The notes beneath the pieces were generated by a model. That model was not told the DNA's origin, made no database searches, and worked only from the letters and a program-made list of their open reading frames with translations. From Hanleya hanleyi (lineage: Eukaryota; Mollusca; Polyplacophora; Lepidopleurida; Hanleyidae), in the NCBI GenBank assembly GCA_036873755.1, contig JAVTVY010025090.1, forward strand, positions 41,465 to 105,464: a stretch of 64,000 bases of DNA. The letters are read 5' to 3'. Positions 22,964 to 33,903 of the stretch are shown piece after piece (positions within the stretch are counted from its first letter, which is position 1; every line of letters starts with the position of its first letter). The position numbers and the translations under genes are program-made.

Positions 22964-23533
22964 CCCTACCTGGCTTGGGGGGGGGGGGGAACTGGTCCCC
23001 CTAGCCAACTTTCGGCGCTATCTCCTGAACGACACAAAATGGAGAGCTGAAACTCCTTGACTTGATAGTTTATTATATTGGGGTCATTTTGAGCCTATTT
23101 GCATACCCCCCCAGCAGAGGCTCATAGAAAAATTCAAGATGGCGGCCACTTGGGATACCAGAAAAGTTAAGTTTTTGTCATATTTCTTCAAAATTTCTGC
23201 TTTTTCGCAATGAAAAGTGGGCAAAAACTATTTTATTTCACATGACATTAATATTTACTAATTTACCATGCAGTTTTTGTGGAGAAATTGCACAAATAAA
23301 AAATTCGGAAAATCCGATCGAAAAATCGACCAAAAATGCCGTTTTTGAAAATGACGTCACTGTGGCGTCATCAAAGCGGCCATCTTGTTTTTTTTTACAT
23401 TTTGTGGCAGAGCTTGACCCAAGGGTATAGTGTGGTAACGTTCAGCCCCTAGCTCAAGCGGTAAAACAATAATTAGGGGAATCGGCATTTCGGCCCCTCC
23501 AGGCCTCTTAATGGCCAGGCCAGATAGGGTTAA
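22964..23533 (+). mobile_element. piggyBac-like MITE, copy 2
   Basis: Starts CCCTACCTGGC at 22964 and ends GGCCAGATAGGG at 23529 followed by TTAA. The left TTAA is missing: the flank reads CTTGG here but CTTGGCTTGTTTAA in unit 2, a small deletion across the junction. A 13-base G run sits near the left end. The interior has the TGACGTCA-containing segment around 23353. Confidence 0.8.
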
Positions 23534-24281
23534 ATTGTACAGTATTTTTCTTTTGCAACAAATGCGATTGTTCGCGATCCAGGTAAACAATATTTCGTGA
23601 TCGGTCCAAATATGATTCCATACGATGCACCCGTTATAAGCCACGTCGTTCCTGTACATGCATAAGTGTGGAACGGTACGGTTGATCGGTTTCTCCGCTC
23701 ACGGAGACGACATATAGCATTAAATTTCTGTTCTGACCAACCAGTTAATAGCAGATGAAATGAAATCAATGCAAACGAAAATGTACCTATCAGTATCTAA
23801 TCGTCCTCACGCTACTCATTGAGAATCCTACTGAAATTGGGTGTATATAGTTTTGTGTTCTCGCGAATTCCCCGTTGTCAACAGGCTGCACACAAATATT
23901 AGAGTCAAGCACACTTCATTCATTAGAAGTTAAAACGTCAACTTGGTGGAAATAAATAGACTGGAAACGTTGTTTTATATAATACTGTTCTAGATATTGT
24001 AAATAATGTAGTTGCAACATCATTTTGAACCATATTAATGGAACTTACTTTGTAATTGAATAAAGTATTCCTTCTTTAAATAACACAAAAGGATATTTAG
24101 TTCCTGATTTCCAAACAAATTTTGATTAAGCACTATCATTTTGTTCTTATCTTGAGTCTTGTCCGTATTTGGCAGGAGAGGCAAGTGAGACACTATCGAC
24201 CAGGACATCATCTACTAGTCAAGGAGGGATAAGTACTTGGGCTATTTAACAAAAGGAGCAAAACTAATTAATTTCTGGATC
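23534..24281. other. Unit-1-only DNA without recognisable features
   Basis: Absent from unit 2, where the MITE at 29042 joins directly to sequence matching 24392. Only chance frames of up to 100 codons overlap it. No repeat match seen. Confidence 0.5.
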
Positions 24282-25860
24282 TGGCAAGACATCATGGTGT
24301 TCCAAAAATAGCAAATCTGTATCGCTGTTTAGTATTCTTAAGCCATATTATTTTCGCTTTGAAGACATTATCTGGAGAATGATGTAGTCATGTACATGGG
24401 TTCATACGGCTCCTAACTTGGGTTAAGCGGAATTAGACATAAGTTTCGAAAAGTACCTCCATACATCTTACACTCTACGCTCGTATTTTGCTATCAACAA
24501 GCGATATGTATGGTTAAATGAAAACAACAATTTGTGTGGATGCGCTTGGTGATGTAACCCTGTTTTATCAGTTTCTGAAGTACTGTTTTGTGACGTTGAT
24601 TAAAATCATCACATTTCACACAGGATCTAGCATTTGCTACTAGGTCTGGTATGCAGGCACTTTCAAAAACCGATCATTTCAAAGCCCGGTCCTTCTCATT
24701 CACCAAACGCTATATGGACGGTCTTCTCGCTGTGGATAATCGCTATATAAAGACACAGCGAAGGATGCTTATGCACCTTGACTGGATTTGAAGGGAACTA
24801 CAGATAGCCCTAATGGCGCATCATATTTAGACTCTAATCTCCAAAGAAATGAAGCGAGCCTTGTCTATCGTCGACTTTACGACAAGAGATGATAACAATT
24901 CAGACAACGTGAACTATCTCTTTCTGAACAGCAAGATTCCATTGGGGGCTGCTTATGGCGTACTTATCTCTCGTCTAATAGCATTTGTTAGATCCTGTGT
25001 TAAATGTGACGCTTTTAATCAACGTCACACAACTTTATTGCAGAAACGTATAAACAAGGCTATACCACCAAGCGCCTCAACTCGAAGTTTATCAAATTCG
25101 GCGATGCATACCGCATGCTAATTGAAAAATACGAGCGCAGAGAGCAAGATGTATGACGTTATGTTGTGTCTAATTCCGCTTAACCCGGGGCTAGGGATCG
25201 TATGAGCCTATGTAGTTCAAGATCCTCATGGCGTATATATTAACAGGCACAATCAAAGCGTTACTGAGATATATCATTCTCTAGATAACGACTTTACAAA
25301 TAAAATGATATGGATTAAGAATTCTGATCAGCGATACAGATTTGATATTATTGGAACATCGTGATGTCTTGACGGCATCATAGGTAACTGCTGACCGTTT
25401 CTCTGTTACAGGAAACTAGCCTATTTTTATTTATACCATGTATACTATTTTTTTTAAATTTAGTTCTAATGTTGTTATATGGAATAGGTCGTTTGATTAT
25501 GGACGCGGAAATTATTTAATGGACGACCGTTGAATATTGAATGACGGACTAAACGCTCTCTATTAATTCATACGGATCCCACTGGAATATTAATTTCCAG
25601 GATTGGATGGTTTACGATAATGTTTACGATTATCACTTAAGCCATACGGAAACAATGGCCCAATGTCTAGCAACCAGAATACTTCCCGCTCCCGGATTGT
25701 TCTCTCAAATCCAAAAGGGGAATCCTTGGTAGATGGGTAGACGATATCTATGATTGGAAAAAATTCAATTCAATTCTCTGGCATTAACTGAAATAATGTC
25801 TTTGACATTGATTAAAATTATCACATTTCACAAAGGATCTAACAAATGCTACGAGGCGGG
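24282..25860. mobile_element. Penelope-like inverted-direct-inverted composite, unit 1
   Basis: Three pieces of the Penelope-like family are joined directly. 24282-24649 is minus strand, from the 3' tail back into the RT. 24650-25561 is plus strand, from ATGCAGGC in the RT to the 3' tail. 25564-25660 and 25787-25860 are minus-strand RT middle pieces. The plus copy is old: YIDD has become YMDG near 24714-24725 and the frame is broken, leaving 24849-25121 open. The same arrangement recurs at 29047, so it predates the duplication. Confidence 0.75.
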
Positions 25861-26727
25861 ATTCGTTTGTTCCCTCTCTGTTGCCACAAGGAGAGGATTG
25901 TTTTCCTCTACACAATAACTATGCATGGGTAGGCGCAACCCCGGTTGATAATCTAGTGATTAGTTATATCGTCGCTATATGGTCGAAATACTGTTGAACG
26001 CGACGTTAGACACCAACTCACGCACTCACTCACAAGTTACCTCGTCCACGGAATCAGCTTGTCTTTACAGCATGCTAAATTGAGGATGACACACTGGGAC
26101 AGTGGGGGTAGAAATTCCAGATTTCTCTTTAAATCATCGTATATTATTTACCATAAACAACACATTAACTGAAATATTATTGCTGAACTAGACTGAAATC
26201 AGCAATATTATGAACTTCCATTTGACTACATAACAAGTTTTGCAGTCTATGATTGATCCAATGCACATCTGTCTCGTTATTCGTAATAACGGGACATCTG
26301 GTTGCAATTTCCGCTTATTCAACTGCACCATCGATCATGGTATGAGATTATTTATTTGGTCATTTCAAGGTTCATTATGGAAACATGCGTGGCTGACATT
26401 GCAAACTGATATTTAATATTACTCTTTCATACCACGAAATAGTATTGGAGATGCAGGTGTAGTATTCAGTACATAGGATCTGCAATGTAGGCAGAATGGA
26501 TTGTCAATTCTCATGACGATTTGTAAGCTTTGCTACAGGTGATTCGAAGAGCGACATTCAGTAAAACTAGATATACAAGACCGGTCCAAATGACTGAATG
26601 ACTCCCCAGTACTGCTCTCTTCTATTTATTCGTGTGTGACATTTGAATGTCTGGCCTATGGCACACCCACACTATCTTCTCCAAGTTGAAGAAGTGGGAA
26701 ACCCAACAAATGTGGCGGAATCAGCTT
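25861..26727. repeat. Duplicated-unit right block, with LINE-type tail
   Basis: Matches 31051-31966. Around 25970-26033 it contains GTCGCTATATGGTCGAAATAC, GCGACGTTAGACACC and CACTCACTCAC, an old copy of the LINE tail seen intact at 43717. No gene recognised. Confidence 0.7.
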
Positions 26728-27096
26728 TTCTTTTGGTGAGAGAAAATCTGATTGCAGAGTAGGAAGCCTTGGATAGTTTGAATTCTTGCTGTTTATTAGA
26801 ATCCCACTCCATTTCCGGATTTGACTGCGTAGACTTGTTCGCTTAAGGTTTCTGTTTCGAGTCGGAGCTTCAAATTCTTGATTTTTTGTTTTTTGTCTTT
26901 TACCAGAGTACACAGCCATACCTACAAGTTGATGGAATAAGGAATTATGAAAATTAGTGCATTTTAGAAAAAAACATGACTTTTTAAAACTCAAGCCATT
27001 CGTCGTGCACTATGTAAGGCTCAATCACGCGAAGTTCGCGCACCAGGGGACGCAGCGGGGTATAAGTATTACTCACGCTCAAGGCGAAGACCGTGT

Positions 27097-27421
27097 GAAA
27101 TGTTTATATCCCTTTCTTGGGTTCATATAGTATTTTATGGCCTTTTTAATCCTGATTTTATTAAAGGGTCGTTTATCTATAACTGGTGTAATTGCACTTA
27201 GTATTATAAGTCCCTTTTCTTCATCGCCTTCCTGTGGATCAAAAGCATATTGATTAATTGCTTATATACATATATATTTATTTACACAAATCACCGTATA
27301 GTATTTAATATATATTATTCATCATATAAGCAAACTCAATGCACAGATAGTGGCGCACATACTTTTTATACAGTGAGCGCCATCCAAATTTAAAAAAAAA
27401 AAAAAAAAAAAAAATCTGTCT
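27097..27421 (+). mobile_element. 325-bp poly(A) retroposon with 13-bp target duplication
   Basis: Flanked by perfect copies of GCGAAGACCGTGT at 27084-27096 and 27422-27434. Unit 1 has the single uninterrupted site (about 9398-9412). The insert ends in a 23-base A run (27392-27414) followed by TCTGTCT. A long target duplication plus poly(A) indicates LINE-machinery insertion. It is either a SINE or a 5'-truncated LINE tail. I see no RNA polymerase III boxes that would settle this. Confidence 0.85.
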
Positions 27422-27434
27422 GCGAAGACCGTGT

Positions 27435-28663
27435 ATTGAGGTCCACGTCCAAAGAAGCGTAACTAATTGGCTCACCTAGCATAAGATCCTCGAATAGCCA
27501 TGGAACAGTGAATATTTGAAAATATTAGTACAATGTATGTTACCGAATGTGTAAATGAAGTTTGAGCAGGACGTTTACTGCCCAGTTTTGATAAACAATG
27601 TTGGCCTAGAACTTTAATACTTTACCCATCAAATACTTATAATAAAGCCGGAATACCGTACAACAGTGTTTGGCATCTACTCAAGCCGTCACAGAATTGT
27701 CTCAGCGGGGCTCTTGTCCAACTGCGAACATGGTATTAGCGTGGCTCAAGCTGTTGAACACAGTGCTGTTTGGTTTTGGCCGTTTTCTCCGTTTAATTTT
27801 TCGCCAAAAAGTGGTTTTCCCTGTTATAATTTTACTCTTGTTATTTGGTGTTCAAACATGAACTTTAGACACAATATTCCAATCATGTATATCTTCAAAA
27901 GGTTGCCTCAAATATTATAAGTTCGGCCCTGTTCACGAATTAATTATGATTTAGTGGAGAGGGGCCGATTTTTCGTAGTTTTTTCAATCTTTCAACTTTG
28001 CACGACGATAAAATAACTTCTAGGCCCAAACTAAAAACAATGAGGCAACCTTTTTTATTCAAATGGTAAAGTTCATTATTCCAAAATAGCAAGTTTGTTT
28101 GATAAAAACTGAGAGTTATTATCGCGTGATTTTGAGGACTATACGCTTCTAAATGACGTCATTTATCTTTAAATGAATCGATTCTTGTAATTAATTCGAG
28201 AAAGTTATTTATTTATCTAAATTCCTTGAATCAAGGGCTTTCAGAAAATGTATAGTTTGTATGGATGCAAAAACACTGCCCGTTAATTATGCAAAATTGT
28301 GATACGAACTGACTAATTATCTCACCACTCAGCCTGATTTCTAACACATACAATTTTTGATACGTTTATATGCCATATACCAGTGCATGTAACTGGTATA
28401 TACTTATTAATGCCACTTGGATAATATCTCAATTAGACGAACTGTTTCATGTCTCTAGACGTATTCGCTACCTGTTCACTGCATCTTCGCTATTTTTATT
28501 CACCATGCTGTCACTCATGTAATAATCTTATACTCTACTCTCGATGACTCTATTTATATTAACTCGTATTAACTTCATAGGAAAATGTAATATGATATGG
28601 TGATAAATATTTCATATAAATAAAAAAATACGATCACAAAGTTCAAGATCTTGGCTTGTTTAA
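27435..28663. repeat. Duplicated-unit DNA including two empty sites
   Basis: Collinear with unit 1. It holds the empty site of Penelope-like copy 1 (about 27605-27630) and of the gypsy element (about 28060-28070, TTCAAATGGTAAAG). No gene recognised. Confidence 0.8.
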
Positions 28664-29042
28664 CCCTACCTGGCCCCCCTACCAAACTTTCAGCGCTATC
28701 TCCTGAACGACAAAAAACTGAGAGCTGAAACTCCTTGACTTTATAGTTTATCTATTGGGGTCATTTGGAGCCTATTTGCATAACCCCCGAGAAGAGGGTC
28801 ATTAGTAAATTCAAGATGATACGCGGGATACAAGAAAAGTGACGTTTGTGTCATATTTCTTCAAAATTTCTGCTTTTCCGCAATGAAAAGTGGGCAAAAA
28901 CTATTTTATTTAACATAACAGCAATATTTACTAATTTGTCATGCAGTTTTTGGGGAGAAATTGTATAAATAAATAATTCGGAAAATCCGACCGAAAAATC
29001 GACCAAAAATGCTGTTTTTGATAATGACGTCACTGTGACGTA
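28660..29042 (+). mobile_element. piggyBac-like MITE, copy 3, truncated
   Basis: TTAA at 28660-28663, then CCCTACCTGGCC. Collinear with copy 2 until the GACGTCACTGTGACGT segment at about 29040, where it is replaced by Penelope-like sequence. It retains the left TTAA that copy 2 lost. Confidence 0.8.
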
Positions 29043-29046
29043 CAAA

Positions 29047-30224
29047 AAAAGAACATGGGTTCATACGGCCTCTAACCCGGGTTAAGCGAAATTAGACATA
29101 AGCTACGAAAGGTAACGTCATACAATCTGCACGATACGCTCGGGGTTTTTTTGCTATCAGCAAGCGATATGTATAGTCAAATGTTTAAAACTTTGAGTGG
29201 ATGCGCTCGGTGGTTTAACCCTGTTTTATCAGTTTATGAAATAGCGTTTTGTGACGTTGATGAAAATCGTCAAATTTCACACAGGATCTAGCAAATGCTA
29301 CTAAGCCTGATACGCAGGCACTTTCAACACCGATCATTTCAAAGTCCGTTCCTTCTCATTCACCAAACGCTATATGGACGATCTTCTCGCTGTAGATAAT
29401 CGCTATATAAATGACGCAGCGCAGAATATATATCCACCTTGCCTGGATTTGAAGGAAACTACAGATAACCCTAATGGCAGGCCATATTTAGGCCCTGATC
29501 TCCATAGAAATGAAGCGAGACGTCTCTCTCGTCGACTTACGACAAGAGATGATAAAAACTCAAACAACGCGAACTATCCTTTTCTGAACAGCAATATTCC
29601 ATTGGGGGCTGCGTATTGCGTATACATGGCTCGCCTTTGCTAGATCTTGTGTTAGATGTGACTCTTTTAATTAACGTCACAACACTTTACTGCCGAAACG
29701 TATAAACAGGGCTATACCACCAAGCGCCTCCACTCAAAGTAAATCAAATTCGGCGATACATACCCCATGCTAATTGAACAATACGAGCGTAGAGAGCAAG
29801 ATGTATGGCGTTATGTTCCGTAACTTGTGTCTAATTCCGCTTAACCCAGGGCTAGGCACCGTATGAACAGGCACAATCAAAGCGTGACTGAGCTATATCA
29901 TTCTCTAGATATCGACTTTACAAATAAAATCATATGGATTAAGAATTCTGATCAGCGATACAGATTTAATATTATTGGAACATCGTGATGTCTTGAGGGC
30001 ATCATTGGAAACTGTTGATCGCTTCTCTCTTACAGGAAACTAGCCTATTTTTGTATACCATGTATACTATTTTTTTTAATTTAGCTCTAATGTTGTTATA
30101 TGGAATAAGGCGTTTGATTATGGGCGCGGAAATTCTTTAATGGACGACGGCTGAAGATTGAATGACGGACCAGACGCTTGTATGTTATTCATGCAGGTCC
30201 CGCTGGAATACTGATTTCCAGAAT
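29047..30224. mobile_element. Penelope-like inverted-direct-inverted composite, unit 2
   Basis: 29047-29310 is minus strand, ending in the RT at GCTACTAAGC. 29311-30183 is plus strand from ACGCAGGCAC to a variant 3' end. 30186-30224 is a short minus-strand RT piece (ATGCAGGTCCC, GCTGGAATA). The RT in the plus part keeps two aspartates (YMDD near 29371). Frames are broken, leaving only 29374-29643. Junctions match those of unit 1. Confidence 0.75.
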
Positions 30225-30657
30225 TGTCATTGTAAAATTGGCCCAACCAAGGCCGGGCCAGAAAATGCTGACCTATGTGCAACAGTTTATCCTAACGTGT
30301 TTTCTGTGACCAGAGATGAAGTATTTGTGTGGTCTTGCCAACATACTGTTGACCACACTTCACTCAGGAAACCAAATAAATACAGTTTGTTGTAGAACAA
30401 CTAGGATCAGCCTATGAATTACGAGGTATAAAGTTGAAATAAATGGAGCTGAAATATTAACGAGTGGAGACGTGAAACACCCACGGTGGCTGTCAAGCGC
30501 AATATTAAAAGGTTTGATGCGATAACCTTGCTTTGATGCCAGAAATATATCTGTCATTTGTATCGAGAACGCTCTTAGTGCATTTCGATCTATTAGAGAC
30601 TCGGCCGAGGAACATGCACTGAGGTACACAACAACAATCATTCACTGCAAGGGAGAA

Positions 30658-31050
30658 GCAGACATCATGATGTTCCAAAAATACCGCTGATCAGTATTCT
30701 TAATCCATATGATTCGTTGTAAGGTCTTTTATTTAGTGAAGGATGTCACGCTTTGATTGTGCCTGTTCATATGAACACCATCAGGATCTTGAAGTTCATA
30801 GGGTCATATGCCCGCTAGCCCAGGGAATAAGCGGAATCGGATACTAATTACGAAATGTAACGCCATAGATCTTGCACGCTACGCTCGTATTTTGCTATCA
30901 GCAAGCGATATGTATCGCCATTTTTGAGAAATTTGGACTGGAGGCGCTTGGTGGTATATCCCTGTTTTACAAGTTTCTGAAATAATGTCTTTGACATTAA
31001 TTAAAATCATCACATTTCAAAAAGGATCTAAAAAATTCTACTAAGCGTGA
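30658..31050 (-). mobile_element. Penelope-like fragment, minus strand, in unit 2
   Basis: Tail and RT C-terminal end in reverse. Order on the plus strand: ACATCATGATGTTCC, GATCAGTATTCTTAATCC, GCGGAAT, CTTGCACGCTACGCTCG, then GGCGCTTGGTGG and AAGGATCTA. Only its far part has a counterpart in unit 1 (25787-25860). Confidence 0.75.
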
Positions 31051-31966
31051 CTCGTTTTGTTCCCTTTCTGTTGCCACACGGAGAGGATTATTTTTCTCTA
31101 CACGATAACCGTGCATGGGTAGTCGCAACGTCCGGTTAATAATTTAGTGGTTGGTTATATCGTCGCTATATGGCCGAAATTACTGCTGAACGTGATGTTA
31201 AACACCAACCCACTCACTCACAGGTTACATCATCCACAGAATCAGCTTGTCTTTTACAGCATGCTAAATTGAGGATGACACACTGGGACAGTGGGGGTAC
31301 AAATTACAGATTTCTCTTTAAAACATCGTATTTTATTTACCGTGAAAAGCACATGTTATTAAGTATTAACTGAAATATTATTGCTGAATTGGACTGAATT
31401 CAACTGTATGGAAGCAATAAGCACTATTATGAACTTCCATTTGACTACATAACAGCAAGTTTTCCAGTCTATGATTGATCCAATCCAATCCAATCTGTCT
31501 CATTCGTAATAACGGGACATCTGGTAACAATTTCAGTTTATACTACGAGATTCACCTGCACCATCGATCATGGTATGAGATTATTTATTTGATCACTTCA
31601 AGGTTCATTATGGAAACATGTGTGGCTGACATTGCAAACTGATATTTAATATTACTCTTCCATATCACTTACTAGCTTACTAGTATTGGAGATGCAGGTG
31701 TAGTATTCAGTAATTAGGATCTACGATGTTTGCAGAATTGATTCTCAATTCTCATAATGATATGTAAGCTTCGTTACAGATGATTCGAACAGCCACCTTC
31801 AGTAACACTAGATATACAAGACAGGTCCAAATGACTGAATGACTCCATAGTACTGCTCTCTTCTATTTATTCGTGTGTAACATCTGAATGTCCGACCCAT
31901 GGCACACTCACGTTATCTTCTCCAAGTTGAAGCAGCGGGGAACCCAACAAATGTGGCAGAATCAGC
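31051..31966. repeat. Duplicated-unit right block, unit 2
   Basis: Matches 25861-26725. It includes an aged LINE-type tail (GTCGCTATATGGCCGAAAT with CACTCACTCAC) at about 31150-31225. No gene seen. Confidence 0.75.
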
Positions 31967-32748
31967 CCGACCCCTTCCAGCCTACGATATAGCCCAGAAT
32001 CGCCCAGGAGGGATATGGGAATGAGGAATTAGTCACAAGGTGTCCAATGTGGCACTAGATATCTTGTAGGTTAGGATCGTATTCTGTGGGCAGTGTGCGA
32101 TACAATATATACAATTTGAGAAACTTTGTTTCATGCCTAACGATCGTCTAAAATACTGATTTATTGACATGGTCCCATTCTTCAGAGGATGTACATTAGC
32201 AAATCTTACTATGTAAGACATGTATACACCAGCTCCTCTTTGATAAAGCTTTTTCATACATATATTCTCTCAGGTGGTCAGTTTTTGCCAACAAACCAAA
32301 GTGTGTCTTCGTGTCTAATTCACAGATGCTTTCATGGCTGATGGCCCTTTTCTGAACTTTCATGATCACTCGGCTCACTATTTCTTGTTTAAGACATGAC
32401 GCATCTATAATATATTATCATTGTAGCCATCTATAAGTTGGACGAAGAGCGGCGATGTCGGGAGAGCAGACTGCTGGGCGTAAAGCTAGGTTTTCATCTA
32501 TTATGTATCATGATTGCCTTTTCTTCCTCTAAAATTCACGATCATGGGAATATTTTACAATATTCAGTTTCATTTTCACAAATATCACTCTCTGTCACGG
32601 AATATGGATGATCGTTTATCTCAATCAAAGAACAAGCTTTCTTTTATATGGAGTTTCAATTTCAGGCAAACATGATCTGCTGGAGAATGGATCAGTACCT
32701 GAAATAAACTAGACGCTAACTATGCCGGATATTGTTGAGAAGCATGAA
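31967..32748. other. Unassigned DNA
   Basis: No recognisable gene or repeat shared within the window; frames are at most 74 codons. Confidence 0.45.
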
Positions 32749-33105
32749 ATTACAAGCGTCTGGTCCGTCATTCATAATTCAGCCGTCGTCCATTAGAGAA
32801 TATCCGCGTCCATAATCCAAAGACTTATTCCATATTCCATAATAACAGTATTAGCACCAAATTCAAAAAAGACAATCATGGTATACATAAACATAGGCTT
32901 GTTTCCTGCAAGAGAGAAGCGGTGAACAGTTTTCAATGATGCCGGCAAAACATCATGATGTTCCAAAAATATCAAATCCGTATCGCTGATCAGTATTCTT
33001 AATCCATAATATTCGTTGTAAGGTCATCATCTAAAGAATGATGTATCTCAGCCACGCTTTGATTGTGACTGTTCATATGAGTACCATGAGGATCTTGGGG
33101 TACAT
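32749..33105 (-). mobile_element. Penelope-like 3' tail fragment, minus strand
   Basis: Starts at the family 3' end (ATTACAAGCGTC on the plus strand) and runs back to GAGGATCTTG, ending within the tail. The small hydrophobic frame is partly open (32793-32975). Confidence 0.85.
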
Positions 33106-33696
33106 AAATACAAAACACACGAGTTGAAACGATCTTGAAATACAAAACACACGAGTTGCTTTGTTATCAGTATTACCGACAAAGCATCGTAATGCTCCGG
33201 TTGTCAGTCAGTATCACCGATCTGTAACCGGTTATTCAAATAGGATATTTTGCGGTACTCATAAATCATAACCGTTCATACCCGTTCATCAGTTTACACA
33301 TATTTCATTTTCATACTATTTTTTCGTAGAATCTCAGGTGCCAAATTCATTATTACTTGGATTCGATATAGTTGTTGGCTGGAACTACTTTTGTATTCAA
33401 ATTTGCAGACGACAGGTCTGCATAGCCAGAGTGCTAAATATCCTTCCAATGGCATTGAACCTAACTTGAACAGCACTGAATTTATTGGTTTGTACGGTTT
33501 TGTATGGATTCGCCCTGCTCGTCCCTTTTACTACGCTCATACACTCCAATGGCCTATGAATATTATGGTTTAGCCCTGCCTGTGAATCTGAAGTCCCGGA
33601 AGTAGTCAGGGAGGTACAAAATATATAAAAACTTATAACGAATGAGTATTATCAACTCAGGGCCCACTACTACGATCGCTATTTGTGTTTGAAATT
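33106..33696. other. Short direct repeat and unassigned DNA
   Basis: A string ATACAAAACACACGAGTTG occurs at about 33118 and again about 33 bp later, each preceded by GATCTTG-like sequence. The left GATCTTG belongs to the Penelope-like fragment, so a slip or repair at its truncated end may have made it. The rest is unassigned. Confidence 0.5.
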
Positions 33697-33903
33697 TATC
33701 ACCAAATTTGAGAAACTTTGATGGTATACTCTTGTAGAATCAGTTTCTGCATCAACGCATAAGTTGAAATCGTCACATTTTATACAGTATCGAGCAAATG
33801 CTACTAGGCTAGATATGTATGCGTCACATGAAGGTCCTTATGGGTTATTACTGTACAGAAAGGGGTGGTCGACAATGTCGCAACTGTTGTCGTCACTTTT
33901 TGC
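33697..33903 (-). mobile_element. Old Penelope-like RT fragment, minus strand
   Basis: Diverged match to the RT middle and C-terminal region: CACCAAATTTGAGAAACTTTG, AAATCGTCACATTTTATACAG, GAGCAAATGCTACTAGGC, then a GACAATGTCGCAACTG segment. No tail is attached. Confidence 0.65.

Larger units (their letters stand above)
9045..26725. repeat. Tandem segmental duplication, unit 1
   Basis: Three blocks here, in order, match 26728-31966. Block 9045-9595 matches 26728-27610 apart from a retroposon. Block 10684-11117 plus 22333 to about 23365 matches 27620-29042. Block 24392-26725 matches 29053-31966. The two units abut at 26725-26728, so this is a head-to-tail duplication. Unit 1 has since gained the Penelope-like copy at 9600 and the whole gypsy element at 11118. 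It keeps about 1 kb (23365-24392) that unit 2 lacks. Similarity is high but far from perfect, so the duplication is not very recent. Confidence 0.8.
26728..31966. repeat. Tandem segmental duplication, unit 2
   Basis: Head-to-tail second unit (see 9045). It lacks the gypsy and first Penelope-like insertion. It has a private retroposon at 27097-27421, and lost about 1 kb where MITE copy 3 joins the Penelope-like composite at about 29042-29050. Confidence 0.8.
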
